Part shown: piece after piece, positions 7,304-17,189 of the stretch
Layout of the letters: every line of letters starts with the position of its first letter
Position numbering within the stretch: position 1 is the stretch's first letter
Position numbers and translations under genes: made by a program
Notes under the pieces: generated by a model
Seen by the model: only the letters and a program-made list of their open reading frames with translations
The model's database searches: none
What the model was told of the DNA's origin: nothing
From: Actinomycetes bacterium
GTDB taxonomy: Bacteria > Actinomycetota > Acidimicrobiia > Acidimicrobiales > RAAP-2
Direction of reading: 5' to 3'
DNA: 64,000 nucleotides
NCBI GenBank assembly: GCA_021791145.1
Contig: JAJYXE010000003.1
Span: 38,679 to 102,678 of the forward strand

Positions 7304-9378
7304 CGCACCTCGCTGCCCACCGTGGCCCGCTCGCCCGCACGCTCCACGTTCGCCTGGTGCGCCGCCGAGAGGGGCGCCCTCTCGACCAGCGGCGAAGCGG
7401 CGGAGACCGGATCGGTCGCGCGTCGGCGCGTCCCGGGCACCATGGCGAGGAGCCCGCCGATCCCGACGAGCAGGCCGCCCGCCCACATCCACGCGATCAG
7501 CGGCTCGACGATCGCGCCAACGGCGATCGCTGTCCTCGGCAGTGTCGGGACGACGTTGCCCCCGGTCGACCGGCCTGTCCGCCCTGTGGCTTCCCAGGTG
7601 AGGTAGACGTCGCCGAAGAGACCCGAGTCGATCGCAGGCGTCCCGACCGCCTCAGAGCTCGGCCCGCCGTACTGGCTCACCGCCGGCGTGAAGGGGCCCC
7701 CGCCGTCGACGCGCACGAGCGCCTCGGTCGCCAGCCGCTGGGGGGTGTCGACCGTGCGCAGGCCTTCGAAGACGAAGGTGTGACCGGCGAAGCGGACGAG
7801 CTTGCCCGGGCGGAGCACCAGCTCGGCCTGGGACCGGAAGGAGGTCGCTGCCACGAGCCCGACCGCGAGCACCACCACGCCGAGATGGACGACCATCCCG
7901 CCGTTGGTGCGGCCCACGAGACCGCGCCAGAAGCCGGCACCCCGGCGGACGCTCGCTCGGACCGCGAGGACCAACGAGCGCAGGGCCGAGGACGCCGCGA
8001 ACGCAGCGAGGCCGAACCCGAGGAGCGGCTCCACCCCGCGGACCCCCCCGGCCACGCATGCGACGACCGTCAGCACCCCCGCCCACGCAGGCAGCGCGAG
8101 CCGGCCCCACAGCACGCCAGCGTCGACCTTGCGCCAGGAGAGCGCGGGAGCGACCGCCATCAGCAAGAGCAGGGCGAGGCCGGCGGGCACCGCCACGGTG
8201 TCGAAGTAGGGGGCCCCGACGGTGACCGCCTGGTTCTCGAGCGCCTGGTAGAGGAGCGGGAACAGCGTCCCGAGCAGCACCACGAAGGCGAAGCCGACGA
8301 GCACCAGGTTGTTCACCAAGAACGCGCCTTCCCTCCCGAGCGGGGCGTCCACGCCGACCGGTGAGCGCAGCCGGTCGCCGCGCCACGCGATGAGGCCGAA
8401 GCCGACGACGACGACGAGCAGGAAGAACCCGATCAGGACCGGGCCGAGGTCCGACTCGCTGAACGCATGGACGGAGACGACGACCCCCGAGCGGGTAAGG
8501 AAGGTGCCGAGGATGGTGAGCGCGAACGTCGCCACCGAGAGGGAGAGGTTCCAGACGCGGAGCAGCCCGCGCCGTTCCTGGACGAGGACCGAGTGGAGGT
8601 ATGCGGTCCCGCAGAGCCACGGCATGAGGGCCGCGTTCTCGACCGGGTCCCACCCCCAGAAGCCTCCCCAGCCGAGCACCTGGTACGACCACCAGGCGCC
8701 GAGCACGATGCCGACGCTGAGCGCGGTCCACGCGATCAGCGTCCAGCGGCGCACCTCCGCCTGCCACTGCTCCCCCACCCTTCCGGTCGCGAGCATGCCG
8801 ACGGCGAAGGCGAAGGGGACCGTGAAGCCGACGAAGCCGATGTAGAGCAGTGGAGGATGGATCGCGACGAGCGGGTTGTCCTGGAGCAGCGCGTTCGGGC
8901 CGGCGCCCTTGAGCGGCGCGGCGCTCGTGAGGAACGGGTTCGCGGGCCCCACCATGAGACCGAAGAAGAACGCCGACACCCCGTACATGACGAGCGACGC
9001 CCACCGGACCACGTCGTCGTCGGCGCGACGCCGGTAGCGCCACACGACGAGCGCGCAGAAGACCGCGAGGATGAACCCCCACAGCAGGATCGAGCCCGCG
9101 AGCGCCGACCACAGGCCGGTGATCGAGTAGAGGAGCGGCGTCGCCTTCGCGTTGTCGTCCGCCACGTAGACGAGGTGGAAGTCGTGCGTCACGAGCGCGA
9201 GCTCCATCGCCGCCACTGCGACCACGGCGCCCAGCAGCACGACGGGTGCGAGCAGCCTCGCGTCGAGCCGGCTCGTCGGCCTCCGGCGCACAAGGCCGGC
9301 CGCGCACACGGCGACCCCTGCGACAGCGCCCACAAACGCGAGCCACACGCCTGCGGACCCAAGCACCCCGGGGAACAT
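7300..9378 (-). CDS. ccmF: Haem lyase subunit CcmF
   Basis: The 692-residue polytopic membrane protein has the family opening (FPGVLGSAGVWLAFVGAV), the WWD haem-handling motif WGGFWGWDPVENAALMPWL, and conserved ATPLLYSITGLWSALAGSILLW and NPLVAIHPPLLYIGF blocks. A large extracytoplasmic domain lies near the C-terminus. CcmF with CcmH and CcmI ligates haem to apocytochrome c. The ATG at 9378 shares one base with the ccmE stop (TGATG). Confidence 0.96.
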   Translation of the reverse strand: MFPGVLGSAGVWLAFVGAVAGVAVCAAGLVRRRPTSRLDARLLAPVVLLGAVVAVAAMELALVTHDFHLVYVADDNAKATPLLYSITGLWSALAGSILLWGFILAVFCALVVWRYRRRADDDVVRWASLVMYGVSAFFFGLMVGPANPFLTSAAPLKGAGPNALLQDNPLVAIHPPLLYIGFVGFTVPFAFAVGMLATGRVGEQWQAEVRRWTLIAWTALSVGIVLGAWWSYQVLGWGGFWGWDPVENAALMPWLCGTAYLHSVLVQERRGLLRVWNLSLSVATFALTILGTFLTRSGVVVSVHAFSESDLGPVLIGFFLLVVVVGFGLIAWRGDRLRSPVGVDAPLGREGAFLVNNLVLVGFAFVVLLGTLFPLLYQALENQAVTVGAPYFDTVAVPAGLALLLLMAVAPALSWRKVDAGVLWGRLALPAWAGVLTVVACVAGGVRGVEPLLGFGLAAFAASSALRSLVLAVRASVRRGAGFWRGLVGRTNGGMVVHLGVVVLAVGLVAATSFRSQAELVLRPGKLVRFAGHTFVFEGLRTVDTPQRLATEALVRVDGGGPFTPAVSQYGGPSSEAVGTPAIDSGLFGDVYLTWEATGRTGRSTGGNVVPTLPRTAIAVGAIVEPLIAWMWAGGLLVGIGGLLAMVPGTRRRATDPVSAASPLVERAPLSAAHQANVERAGERATVGSEVR

Positions 9379-9863
9379 CAGCGCGAGGTGCCGTTCGGTG
9401 CCCGGACGCGTGTCGGGTGCTCGGCGATGTATGTGGCCGAGTGCTTGACCATGATCTGGTTCGACACGAAGACGTCCGAGCGCGCCGAGGTGAAGTGGCC
9501 GACGACGACGACGGGGATGTCGGGCTGGAAGAGCTGGGGCGGCGAGCCGGTGTTGTGCACCACGACCCGGTGACCGCTCCCCGACACTTCGAAGGTGGCG
9601 CCCCGGGCGGTCCGGCGGACGGTGCCCGGCACGACGACTCCCTCAAGCCTGATGACGCTGGTCCCGATCTTGGCCCTGTGGGCGGTCGCCTGCCCCACCG
9701 TGTCGAAGTAGTCGAGTGAGCTCCCGAGCCCCTCGACGAGCAGGTAGACGATCGCAGCTGCGAGCAGGACGAACACCGCAAGGAGCCGCGCACGGCCGCG
9801 GCGCGCCGGCCGACGGGTCGCCGGAGCCCGGGTGACGCCGGCGGGAGCGCTCGCGACCGTCAC
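9378..9863 (-). CDS. ccmE: Haem chaperone CcmE
   Basis: The 161-residue protein starts at a GTG overlapping the ccmD stop as GTGA. It has one N-terminal anchor (ARLLAVFVLLAAAIVYLLVEGL) and an OB-fold domain. The haem-attachment region near the C-terminus reads VKHSATYIAEHPTR: the usual covalent-ligand His and the Tyr that follows a few residues later appear as H141 and Y145. LEGVVVPGTV and VVVGHFTSARSDVFVSNQIMVKHS match the family. It shuttles haem from CcmC to CcmF. Confidence 0.92.
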   Translation of the reverse strand: MTVASAPAGVTRAPATRRPARRGRARLLAVFVLLAAAIVYLLVEGLGSSLDYFDTVGQATAHRAKIGTSVIRLEGVVVPGTVRRTARGATFEVSGSGHRVVVHNTGSPPQLFQPDIPVVVVGHFTSARSDVFVSNQIMVKHSATYIAEHPTRVRAPNGTSR

Positions 9864-10096
9864 GACCGGAGGCGCCGGGCGGTCACCCGGTCGGACCCGA
9901 CCGCAGCCCCGCCGGTGCCGTCCCCTGGGTTGCCGGCCGCGCCGCTTCCTTCCGGCCCCTCGCCGCCGGTCCCGTGCAGCGCGGTCGCCCCTCGGGCGGC
10001 GGCGCGCTCGAGCCGTCGCCGGCGCGCGAGCAGCGCGAGCGTGTAGAGCGCGAGCACGCTGAGCGCGATCGCGTACCCGGCGTCGACGTAGCTCAC
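9860..10096 (-). CDS. ccmD: CcmD-like small membrane protein
   Basis: The 78-residue protein starts at the GTG at 10096, overlapping ccmC as GTGA. It has one membrane helix (YAIALSVLALYTLALLARRRR, residues ~8-28) with a charged cytoplasmic end, the standard CcmD layout. The Gly-rich tail is longer than usual. It is assigned largely by position between ccmC and ccmE; CcmD releases holo-CcmE from the CcmABC complex. Confidence 0.8.
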   Translation of the reverse strand: MSYVDAGYAIALSVLALYTLALLARRRRLERAAARGATALHGTGGEGPEGSGAAGNPGDGTGGAAVGSDRVTARRLRS

Positions 10097-10959
10097 CGGG
10101 GCTCCCCCGCCGGCTGGGCGAGCGGTGCCGCGCTGACGCCGCCCTCCGCCCGCGGGGCGCCGAGCAGGCCGCCGGCGTCGGGTCGGGGGACGGCCCCGGG
10201 AGCCGCGCCGGCGAGCGCGGCTCCCGGGGCCGCAAGGCGCGCCTCCGCCCACCGCTCCGACAATGAGACCTCGAGCTCCTCATCACCGATCCGGTCCGAG
10301 AGCACCTCGACGCGGTAGCGCACGAGCACCATCCAGACGAACACGAGGGTCATTGCGACGAAGCCGAGGCCCATGGTCCACGCCATCAGTCCGTGCACCT
10401 TCAGTGTGAGCCCGGGGTTGAGCACCGTCCCGCGCTGGTGCAGCGTCTGCCACCAGTCGACCGAGAACGTCACGATCGGCACGTCGACGAAGGCAACCAG
10501 CGCCGCGACCGCGCAGCGCCGCGCACGGACCTGCGGGTCCGCGGGCACGCGGCGCAGCGCCAGGTAGCCGAGGAAGAGCACGAGCAGCAGCGCGGTCGAG
10601 GTGAGACGCGCTGTCCACGTCCACCACACGCCCCAGGTGGGGCGCCCCCACAGCGAGCCGGTCACGAGCGTGAGCGCGGTGAACACCACGCCCACCTCGA
10701 CGGCTGACGCCCCCAGGCGGTCCCAGAAGAGCGACCGGGTGCGCCTCCACAGGTACAGGACGCTCGAGAGCGCGGCCAGCCCGAAGGCGCAGTAGAGCGC
10801 GACCCAGGCGATCGGCGGGTGAAGGTAGAGAAGCCGCGCGAGTGTCCCCTGGACCTTCGCCGGCGGGGTCACCCACAGTCCCAGCCACACCGTGAGCACG
10901 GTGCAGACGAGGGCCAGGAGCCCGACCGCACGCGTCGTGAGACGCAGCCGGGAGCTCAC
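10093..10959 (-). CDS. ccmC: Haem-handling protein CcmC
   Basis: The 288-residue protein starts at a GTG overlapping ccmB as GTGA. It has six predicted membrane spans and the tryptophan-rich motif WGVWWTWTARLTSTALL. In most CcmC proteins the motif is WGxWWxWDxRLTS; here the Asp position is Thr (codon ACA near 10620). Conserved haem-ligand candidates are present in LYLHPPIAWVA and LTLKVHGLMAW. A Pro/Ala-rich cytoplasmic tail of ~55 residues follows the last span. It loads haem onto CcmE. Confidence 0.92.
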   Translation of the reverse strand: MSSRLRLTTRAVGLLALVCTVLTVWLGLWVTPPAKVQGTLARLLYLHPPIAWVALYCAFGLAALSSVLYLWRRTRSLFWDRLGASAVEVGVVFTALTLVTGSLWGRPTWGVWWTWTARLTSTALLLVLFLGYLALRRVPADPQVRARRCAVAALVAFVDVPIVTFSVDWWQTLHQRGTVLNPGLTLKVHGLMAWTMGLGFVAMTLVFVWMVLVRYRVEVLSDRIGDEELEVSLSERWAEARLAAPGAALAGAAPGAVPRPDAGGLLGAPRAEGGVSAAPLAQPAGEPR

Positions 10960-11624
10960 GCCGCCTCCTGGAGCGGCCCGTAGAGCGCGATCCCGACGGC
11001 CAGGTAGACGGCGGCGAAGGGACCGAGGATCTTGAGCCAGGAGGCGCCCGAGGCGACCGCGCCGCTCACCGCGGCGGACCACGCGCGCGAGCCTGCGATC
11101 AGGACCGGAGCGACGATCGGCAGCACGAGCAATGGGAGCAGCGTCTCGCGGACGCGCAGCCCCGCGGAGAGCGCCCCGTAGAGCACGCCTGCAGCCGACA
11201 GTCCCACCGTGGCGAGGAGCGACGCGACGAGCGCGAGCCACCACGTCTGGATGTGCACGCCGAAGAGCACCACGATCCCCGCTCCCAAGAGCACCTGGAT
11301 CGCGGCGAGCTGGAGCCCCACTGCGGCCGCCTTTCCCAGGAACACCCCCGCGGGGTCGATCCCCGAGAGCCGCAAGCCGTCACGCGTGCCCTCGCCCGAC
11401 TCGATCGCCATGCTCCGCTGCGTCGCGAGCACGGTCGAGAACAGCACGGCGAGCCAGTAGAGCCCCGGCGCGGCCGTGCGCAAGGCTACTGGCCCGGGAC
11501 CGAGCGCGAAGCCGAAGAGCACGAGCACGAGCACTGCGAACGGCAGCACCTGCCAGATCGCCACGCGCGATCGCAGCTCGATCCGGACGTCCTTGCCCGC
11601 GACGAGCAGCGCGTCACGCCACAT
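10956..11624 (-). CDS. ccmB: Haem exporter ABC permease CcmB
   Basis: The 222-residue protein has six membrane segments and the CcmB opening WRDALLVAGKDVRIELRSRVAIWQVLPFA. The characteristic loop AIESGEGTRDGLRLSGIDP matches the family. It pairs with CcmA as the ABC transporter that drives release of haem-loaded CcmE. Its start overlaps ccmA by 11 nt and its stop overlaps ccmC. Confidence 0.94.
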   Translation of the reverse strand: MWRDALLVAGKDVRIELRSRVAIWQVLPFAVLVLVLFGFALGPGPVALRTAAPGLYWLAVLFSTVLATQRSMAIESGEGTRDGLRLSGIDPAGVFLGKAAAVGLQLAAIQVLLGAGIVVLFGVHIQTWWLALVASLLATVGLSAAGVLYGALSAGLRVRETLLPLLVLPIVAPVLIAGSRAWSAAVSGAVASGASWLKILGPFAAVYLAVGIALYGPLQEAA

Positions 11625-12339
11625 CGGCGTCGGCCTCCCCCACGGCCACGAGGACCGGCGACGGGCGGTCCCGCCCGCCTCGTTGGACCTCTGCGATCCT
11701 CCCGCCGGACATCAGCGCGACCCGGTCGGCGAGCGGCAACGCGAGCGCCGGCTCGTGGGACGTGAGCACCACCGTCACCCCGCTCGCGACGACTTCGGCG
11801 ACGAGCGATCCGACGAGCGCGCGAGCGTCGGCATCGAGTCCCGCGTGCGGCTCGTCGAGCAGCCACAGGTCGGGACCGCGCGCGACGAGCGCCGCGAGGG
11901 CGGTCCGGCGCCGTTGTCCCGCCGACATCCGCATGGCCGGGGTCCGTCGCAGTCGCCCGGTGAGCCCCAGCCGATCGAGCGCGCCGTCCACGCGATCGGT
12001 TCCCCCGCCTGCCGCGCGCACGGCGAAGCGCACGTTCTCGACCGCGGTCAGTTCGTCGTAGAGCGAGGGGTCGTGACCCAGCAGCCCGACCCTGCGGCGC
12101 ACGTCGGTCCGGTCCCTCCGCAGGTCGCAGCCGAGGACCGACGCCTCGCCGGAGGTCACGGGGATCAGTCCTGCGCAGGCCCTGAGCAGGCTCGTCTTCC
12201 CCGCGCCGTTCGCACCGAGCACGGCAACGACCTCTCCGGGGGCGATGTCGAGATCGACTCCGGAAAGAGCGGGGAAGCGGCCGGCCAAGGCGACCGCCGA
12301 GCGAAGGTGGACTGCGAGCTCCATGACTCGAGACGACAT
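11614..12339 (-). CDS. ccmA: Haem exporter ABC ATPase CcmA
   Basis: The 241-residue ATPase has Walker A GANGAGKTS (~42-50), signature MSAGQRRRTALAALVA, Walker B LWLLDEPHAGLD and the switch His in LTSHEPA. It is the first gene of the ccm operon, so the promoter should lie in 12340-12487, shared with the divergent SGNH hydrolase. An in-frame ATG at 12324 (MELAVHL) is an alternative start. It hydrolyses ATP to release holo-CcmE with CcmB, CcmC and CcmD. Confidence 0.95.
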   Translation of the reverse strand: MSSRVMELAVHLRSAVALAGRFPALSGVDLDIAPGEVVAVLGANGAGKTSLLRACAGLIPVTSGEASVLGCDLRRDRTDVRRRVGLLGHDPSLYDELTAVENVRFAVRAAGGGTDRVDGALDRLGLTGRLRRTPAMRMSAGQRRRTALAALVARGPDLWLLDEPHAGLDADARALVGSLVAEVVASGVTVVLTSHEPALALPLADRVALMSGGRIAEVQRGGRDRPSPVLVAVGEADADVA

Positions 12340-12487
12340 GCTACGGGCGGCCGCCCGGAGGGTCCAAGCGGCAGGTCCCCGATGCCACGTCCCCCAGCGG
12401 GCCGGCTGCCGTGCCCTCGCATCCGCGCCTCGCCGGGCGTCAACGCGCGCTCATCGGGCCGTCATCCCCCGGGGGTAGAACGACCAG

Positions 12488-13486
12488 GTGCACGCTCTTC
12501 CCCGCGCGACCACGCGCGTCCTGCTCACCCGCCTCGCCGTGCTCGTCGCCGTCGGCGCCGCGGCCGGCAGCTCCCTGGCGCCGCTGGTCGGTGCCGCGGC
12601 GGCGACAGCGGCCCCGCCCCGGCGCTCGCGCCCGGCCTACTACCTCGCCTTCGGCGCCTCCGAGTCCCTGGGGATGCAGCCTGTCGGGGCGAGGGGGCGG
12701 GAGATCCCCACCGACCAGGGCTACGCCGACGCGCTCGTCGCCATGGAGCGAGCGCGTTGGCCGGGCCTCCGACTGGTGCACGTCGGCTGCCCGGGCATCA
12801 CGGCCCAGGCGGCGCTCGAGGGCGACGGACCCTGCCGCTTCGCTGCGGGCTCCGAGCTGGCGGCGGCGGTCGAGTTCCTCCGGCACCATCCGGGCCAGAC
12901 CGTGCTCACGACCGTCGACCTCGGCTTCAACGACGTCTGGCCCTGCTTCGTCTCCGACGTCGTGGACGAGTCGTGCGTGACGGCCGCCCTGGCACGGGTC
13001 TCACGCGCGCTGCCGCCGATCCTCGGGCAGCTGCGGGCGGCAGGCGGCCCGACGATGAAGATCGTCGGGTTGCTGCACAACGACCCATACCTCGCCGAGT
13101 ATCTCCGAGGACCCGAGGGGCGGGAGTTCTCCGACGGCGCGCTCTCGGCCATCGACCGGCTCAACGCCACCTTGGCGGCCGCGTACGCACAGGCGGGCGT
13201 CCCGGTCGCCGACGTGGCGTCCGCGTTCTCGCTCGGCACATCGACGCCCGTCTTGGTCCGCGGCGGCGCGACGCTCCCACGCGACGTGCAGAAGGTCTGC
13301 GAGCTGTCCTGGATGTGCGAGAGGCACAACATCCACCTCAACGCCGCCGGGTACAGCGCCGTCGCCACGGCCATCGCTGCCGCGCTCGAGCGCACACCCG
13401 GCCCGAGCGTGAGGGGAGGCACGAGGCTGAGGGGCGGCCCGGTCGTGAGGGCACGGCACGGTCGTGAGGGGGCGGCACGAGGCTGA
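12488..13486 (+). CDS. Secreted SGNH/GDSL-type hydrolase
   Basis: The 332-residue protein has an N-terminal signal (VLLTRLAVLVAVGAAAGSSLAPLV). The SGNH catalytic blocks are visible: block I LAFGASESLG with the nucleophile Ser, a GFNDVW segment with the Asn, and the C-terminal NIHLNAAGYSAVA with the catalytic His. Four or more cysteines suggest disulfides in an exported esterase. The last ~30 residues are a low-complexity Arg/Gly tail. The GTG start is the only one giving a full signal peptide. Substrate unknown. Confidence 0.82.
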   Translation: MHALPRATTRVLLTRLAVLVAVGAAAGSSLAPLVGAAAATAAPPRRSRPAYYLAFGASESLGMQPVGARGREIPTDQGYADALVAMERARWPGLRLVHVGCPGITAQAALEGDGPCRFAAGSELAAAVEFLRHHPGQTVLTTVDLGFNDVWPCFVSDVVDESCVTAALARVSRALPPILGQLRAAGGPTMKIVGLLHNDPYLAEYLRGPEGREFSDGALSAIDRLNATLAAAYAQAGVPVADVASAFSLGTSTPVLVRGGATLPRDVQKVCELSWMCERHNIHLNAAGYSAVATAIAAALERTPGPSVRGGTRLRGGPVVRARHGREGAARG

Positions 13487-13490
13487 GGGG

Positions 13491-13550
13491 CCCGGCGGGA
13501 CCGCTCCCATCGGCGGAGGGTGAGAGGAGCGGCCCCCTGCTCCCGCCGGG
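13491..13550. terminator. Two-tier stem-loop after the SGNH hydrolase gene
   Basis: An outer 10-bp stem (cccggcggga at 13491-13500 with tcccgccggg at 13541-13550) encloses a 7-bp stem (ccgctcc at 13501-13507 with ggagcgg at 13526-13532). It begins 5 nt after the stop codon. No T-run follows, so it is terminator-like rather than a classical intrinsic terminator. Confidence 0.6.
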
Positions 13551-13831
13551 CGACGACCGAAGGATACTACGGTTCAATGACGACCCAGTGACGGGTCGAT
13601 GACAACCGGGATGACGAGGGGATCATGACTTCCCCAGGAGCACGCGGATGGGACGTTGGTCCCTACTTGGCGGGGCTGCCGAGGGATCAAACTGGTCTTG
13701 CAGGTGAGAGCCCCCCTCCACCTGCCATAGCAGAGTCACAGCGACGACCGGGGCACCCATCGCGAGGTGCCTCGGTTGCCGTCTGGGGGTAGGTCCGGGG
13801 TCCCCCTGCGGTGGCGTGGCCCCAAGTCCGC
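13551..13831. other. Non-coding region rich in hairpins between SGNH hydrolase and ccdA
   Basis: No convincing gene is seen. Inverted repeats occur at 13700-13725 (gcaggtg...cacctgc with a C-rich loop) and 13748-13775 (CCGGGGCACC with GGTGCCTCGG, 10 pairs including one G-U). Both lie downstream of ccdA on the minus strand and could be its terminator region or a small RNA. Confidence 0.4.
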
Positions 13832-14872
13832 TCAGCTGACCGTCAGGCGCTCGAGCCCGAGATGGTCGAGGAGCGAGGAGAACTGGGCGGAGAGCCATCC
13901 GAGGTCGCCTGCGAGGAGGATGGCCCCGAAGGCGACCAAGACCGCCCCCGCCAGCACCTGCACCACGGCGAGCGGCTTGCGGGCGCGGGCGAAGAAACCG
14001 GTGAGCCGGTCGAAGGCGATGCCGGTGAGGAGGAACGGCACGCCGAGGCCGAGCGAGTAGGCGAAGAGCAAGACGACTCCCCCCGCCAGGGTCGCGCGCG
14101 TGAAGGTGAGGGCGAGCACCGCACCGAGCACCGGGCCGAGACAAGGAGTCCAGGCGAAGGCGAAGGCCATGCCCAGCACGGGGGCGGCCCACACGCCGAG
14201 CTTCTCCGGGCGGACGTGGAGGTGGCGGTCGCCGATCAGCCAGGCGGCCCTGCCCGCCACCCGCGGGCCGAGCCGATGCCAGACGCCCGCGGGTGCCGTG
14301 CTCACGAGCATCACGGTCCCGAGCACGACGATCACGGCCCCCGAGACCGTGACGAGCCCGCTCTTGTGGCTGATCAGCAGGTGCCCCACTCCTGACGCCG
14401 TCGCGCCCAGAGCCACGAAGACGACGGTGAACCCGATTACGAACAGGACCACCCCGCGGAGCAACGGTGCGAGCGGCCGTTCCGGCCGTCCCCGCCTCGT
14501 GGGCGCGACCCGGGTCGGGCGAGAAGCTGAGGACGCGGACGGGGCGGCGGAGGAAGGGGCGGAGGAAGGGGCGGCGGAAAGAGGGTCGGCGGAGGAAGGG
14601 GCGCTAGGGGCGGGGACGGAGGGGGCCGCCCGGGTGGCAGGGCCGCTCGGGGATGGCGCGCCGACGAGTGCGAGCTCTCGCGCAGCGACCACCGCATGCC
14701 GATCGCCTCTCGGCCCCCCCTTCGAGCTGAGCTCGGCGGCGGACAAGCCCGAAACGAGCGACAAGTAGCCCGGCACGAGGGGCAGCACGCACGGGGAGAG
14801 GAACGACAAGATGCCCGCGCCGAACGCGACGAGCACCCCGAGCGGGTCGGCGGTGATCGTCCCGGCGAGCAC
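13832..14872 (-). CDS. ccdA: CcdA/DsbD-type membrane thiol-disulfide transporter
   Basis: The 346-residue protein has the CcdA hallmarks GILSFLSPCVLPLVPGYLS (first redox Cys) and FAFAWTPCLGPVLGAVLAL (second Cys) within about six membrane spans. It carries electrons from cytoplasmic thioredoxin to CcmG/CcmH, so it complements the ccm operon 1.5 kb away. Oddly, a ~75-residue Ala/Pro/Ser-rich segment (~residues 55-130) separates the first span from the rest, making the protein much longer than the usual ~240. The GTG start lies one base after the gmd stop, implying coupling. Confidence 0.9.
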   Translation of the reverse strand: MLAGTITADPLGVLVAFGAGILSFLSPCVLPLVPGYLSLVSGLSAAELSSKGGPRGDRHAVVAARELALVGAPSPSGPATRAAPSVPAPSAPSSADPLSAAPSSAPSSAAPSASSASRPTRVAPTRRGRPERPLAPLLRGVVLFVIGFTVVFVALGATASGVGHLLISHKSGLVTVSGAVIVVLGTVMLVSTAPAGVWHRLGPRVAGRAAWLIGDRHLHVRPEKLGVWAAPVLGMAFAFAWTPCLGPVLGAVLALTFTRATLAGGVVLLFAYSLGLGVPFLLTGIAFDRLTGFFARARKPLAVVQVLAGAVLVAFGAILLAGDLGWLSAQFSSLLDHLGLERLTVS

Positions 14873-14873
14873 C

Positions 14874-17130
<2,257 letters not shown>

Positions 17131-17189
17131 CCACTCCTCCCCGAAAGACCCGAAAGAGTCGACGGCGAGGCGCGCGGCCTCGGAGGGGA

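Noticed and set aside
5423..7606. Long plus-strand open frame opposite the ccm genes
   Set aside because: It is an antisense shadow caused by high GC; the minus-strand ccm proteins are unmistakable.
13700..13725. 6C-type small RNA, because the hairpin loop holds a run of six C
   Set aside because: That family needs two such hairpins; only one is present.
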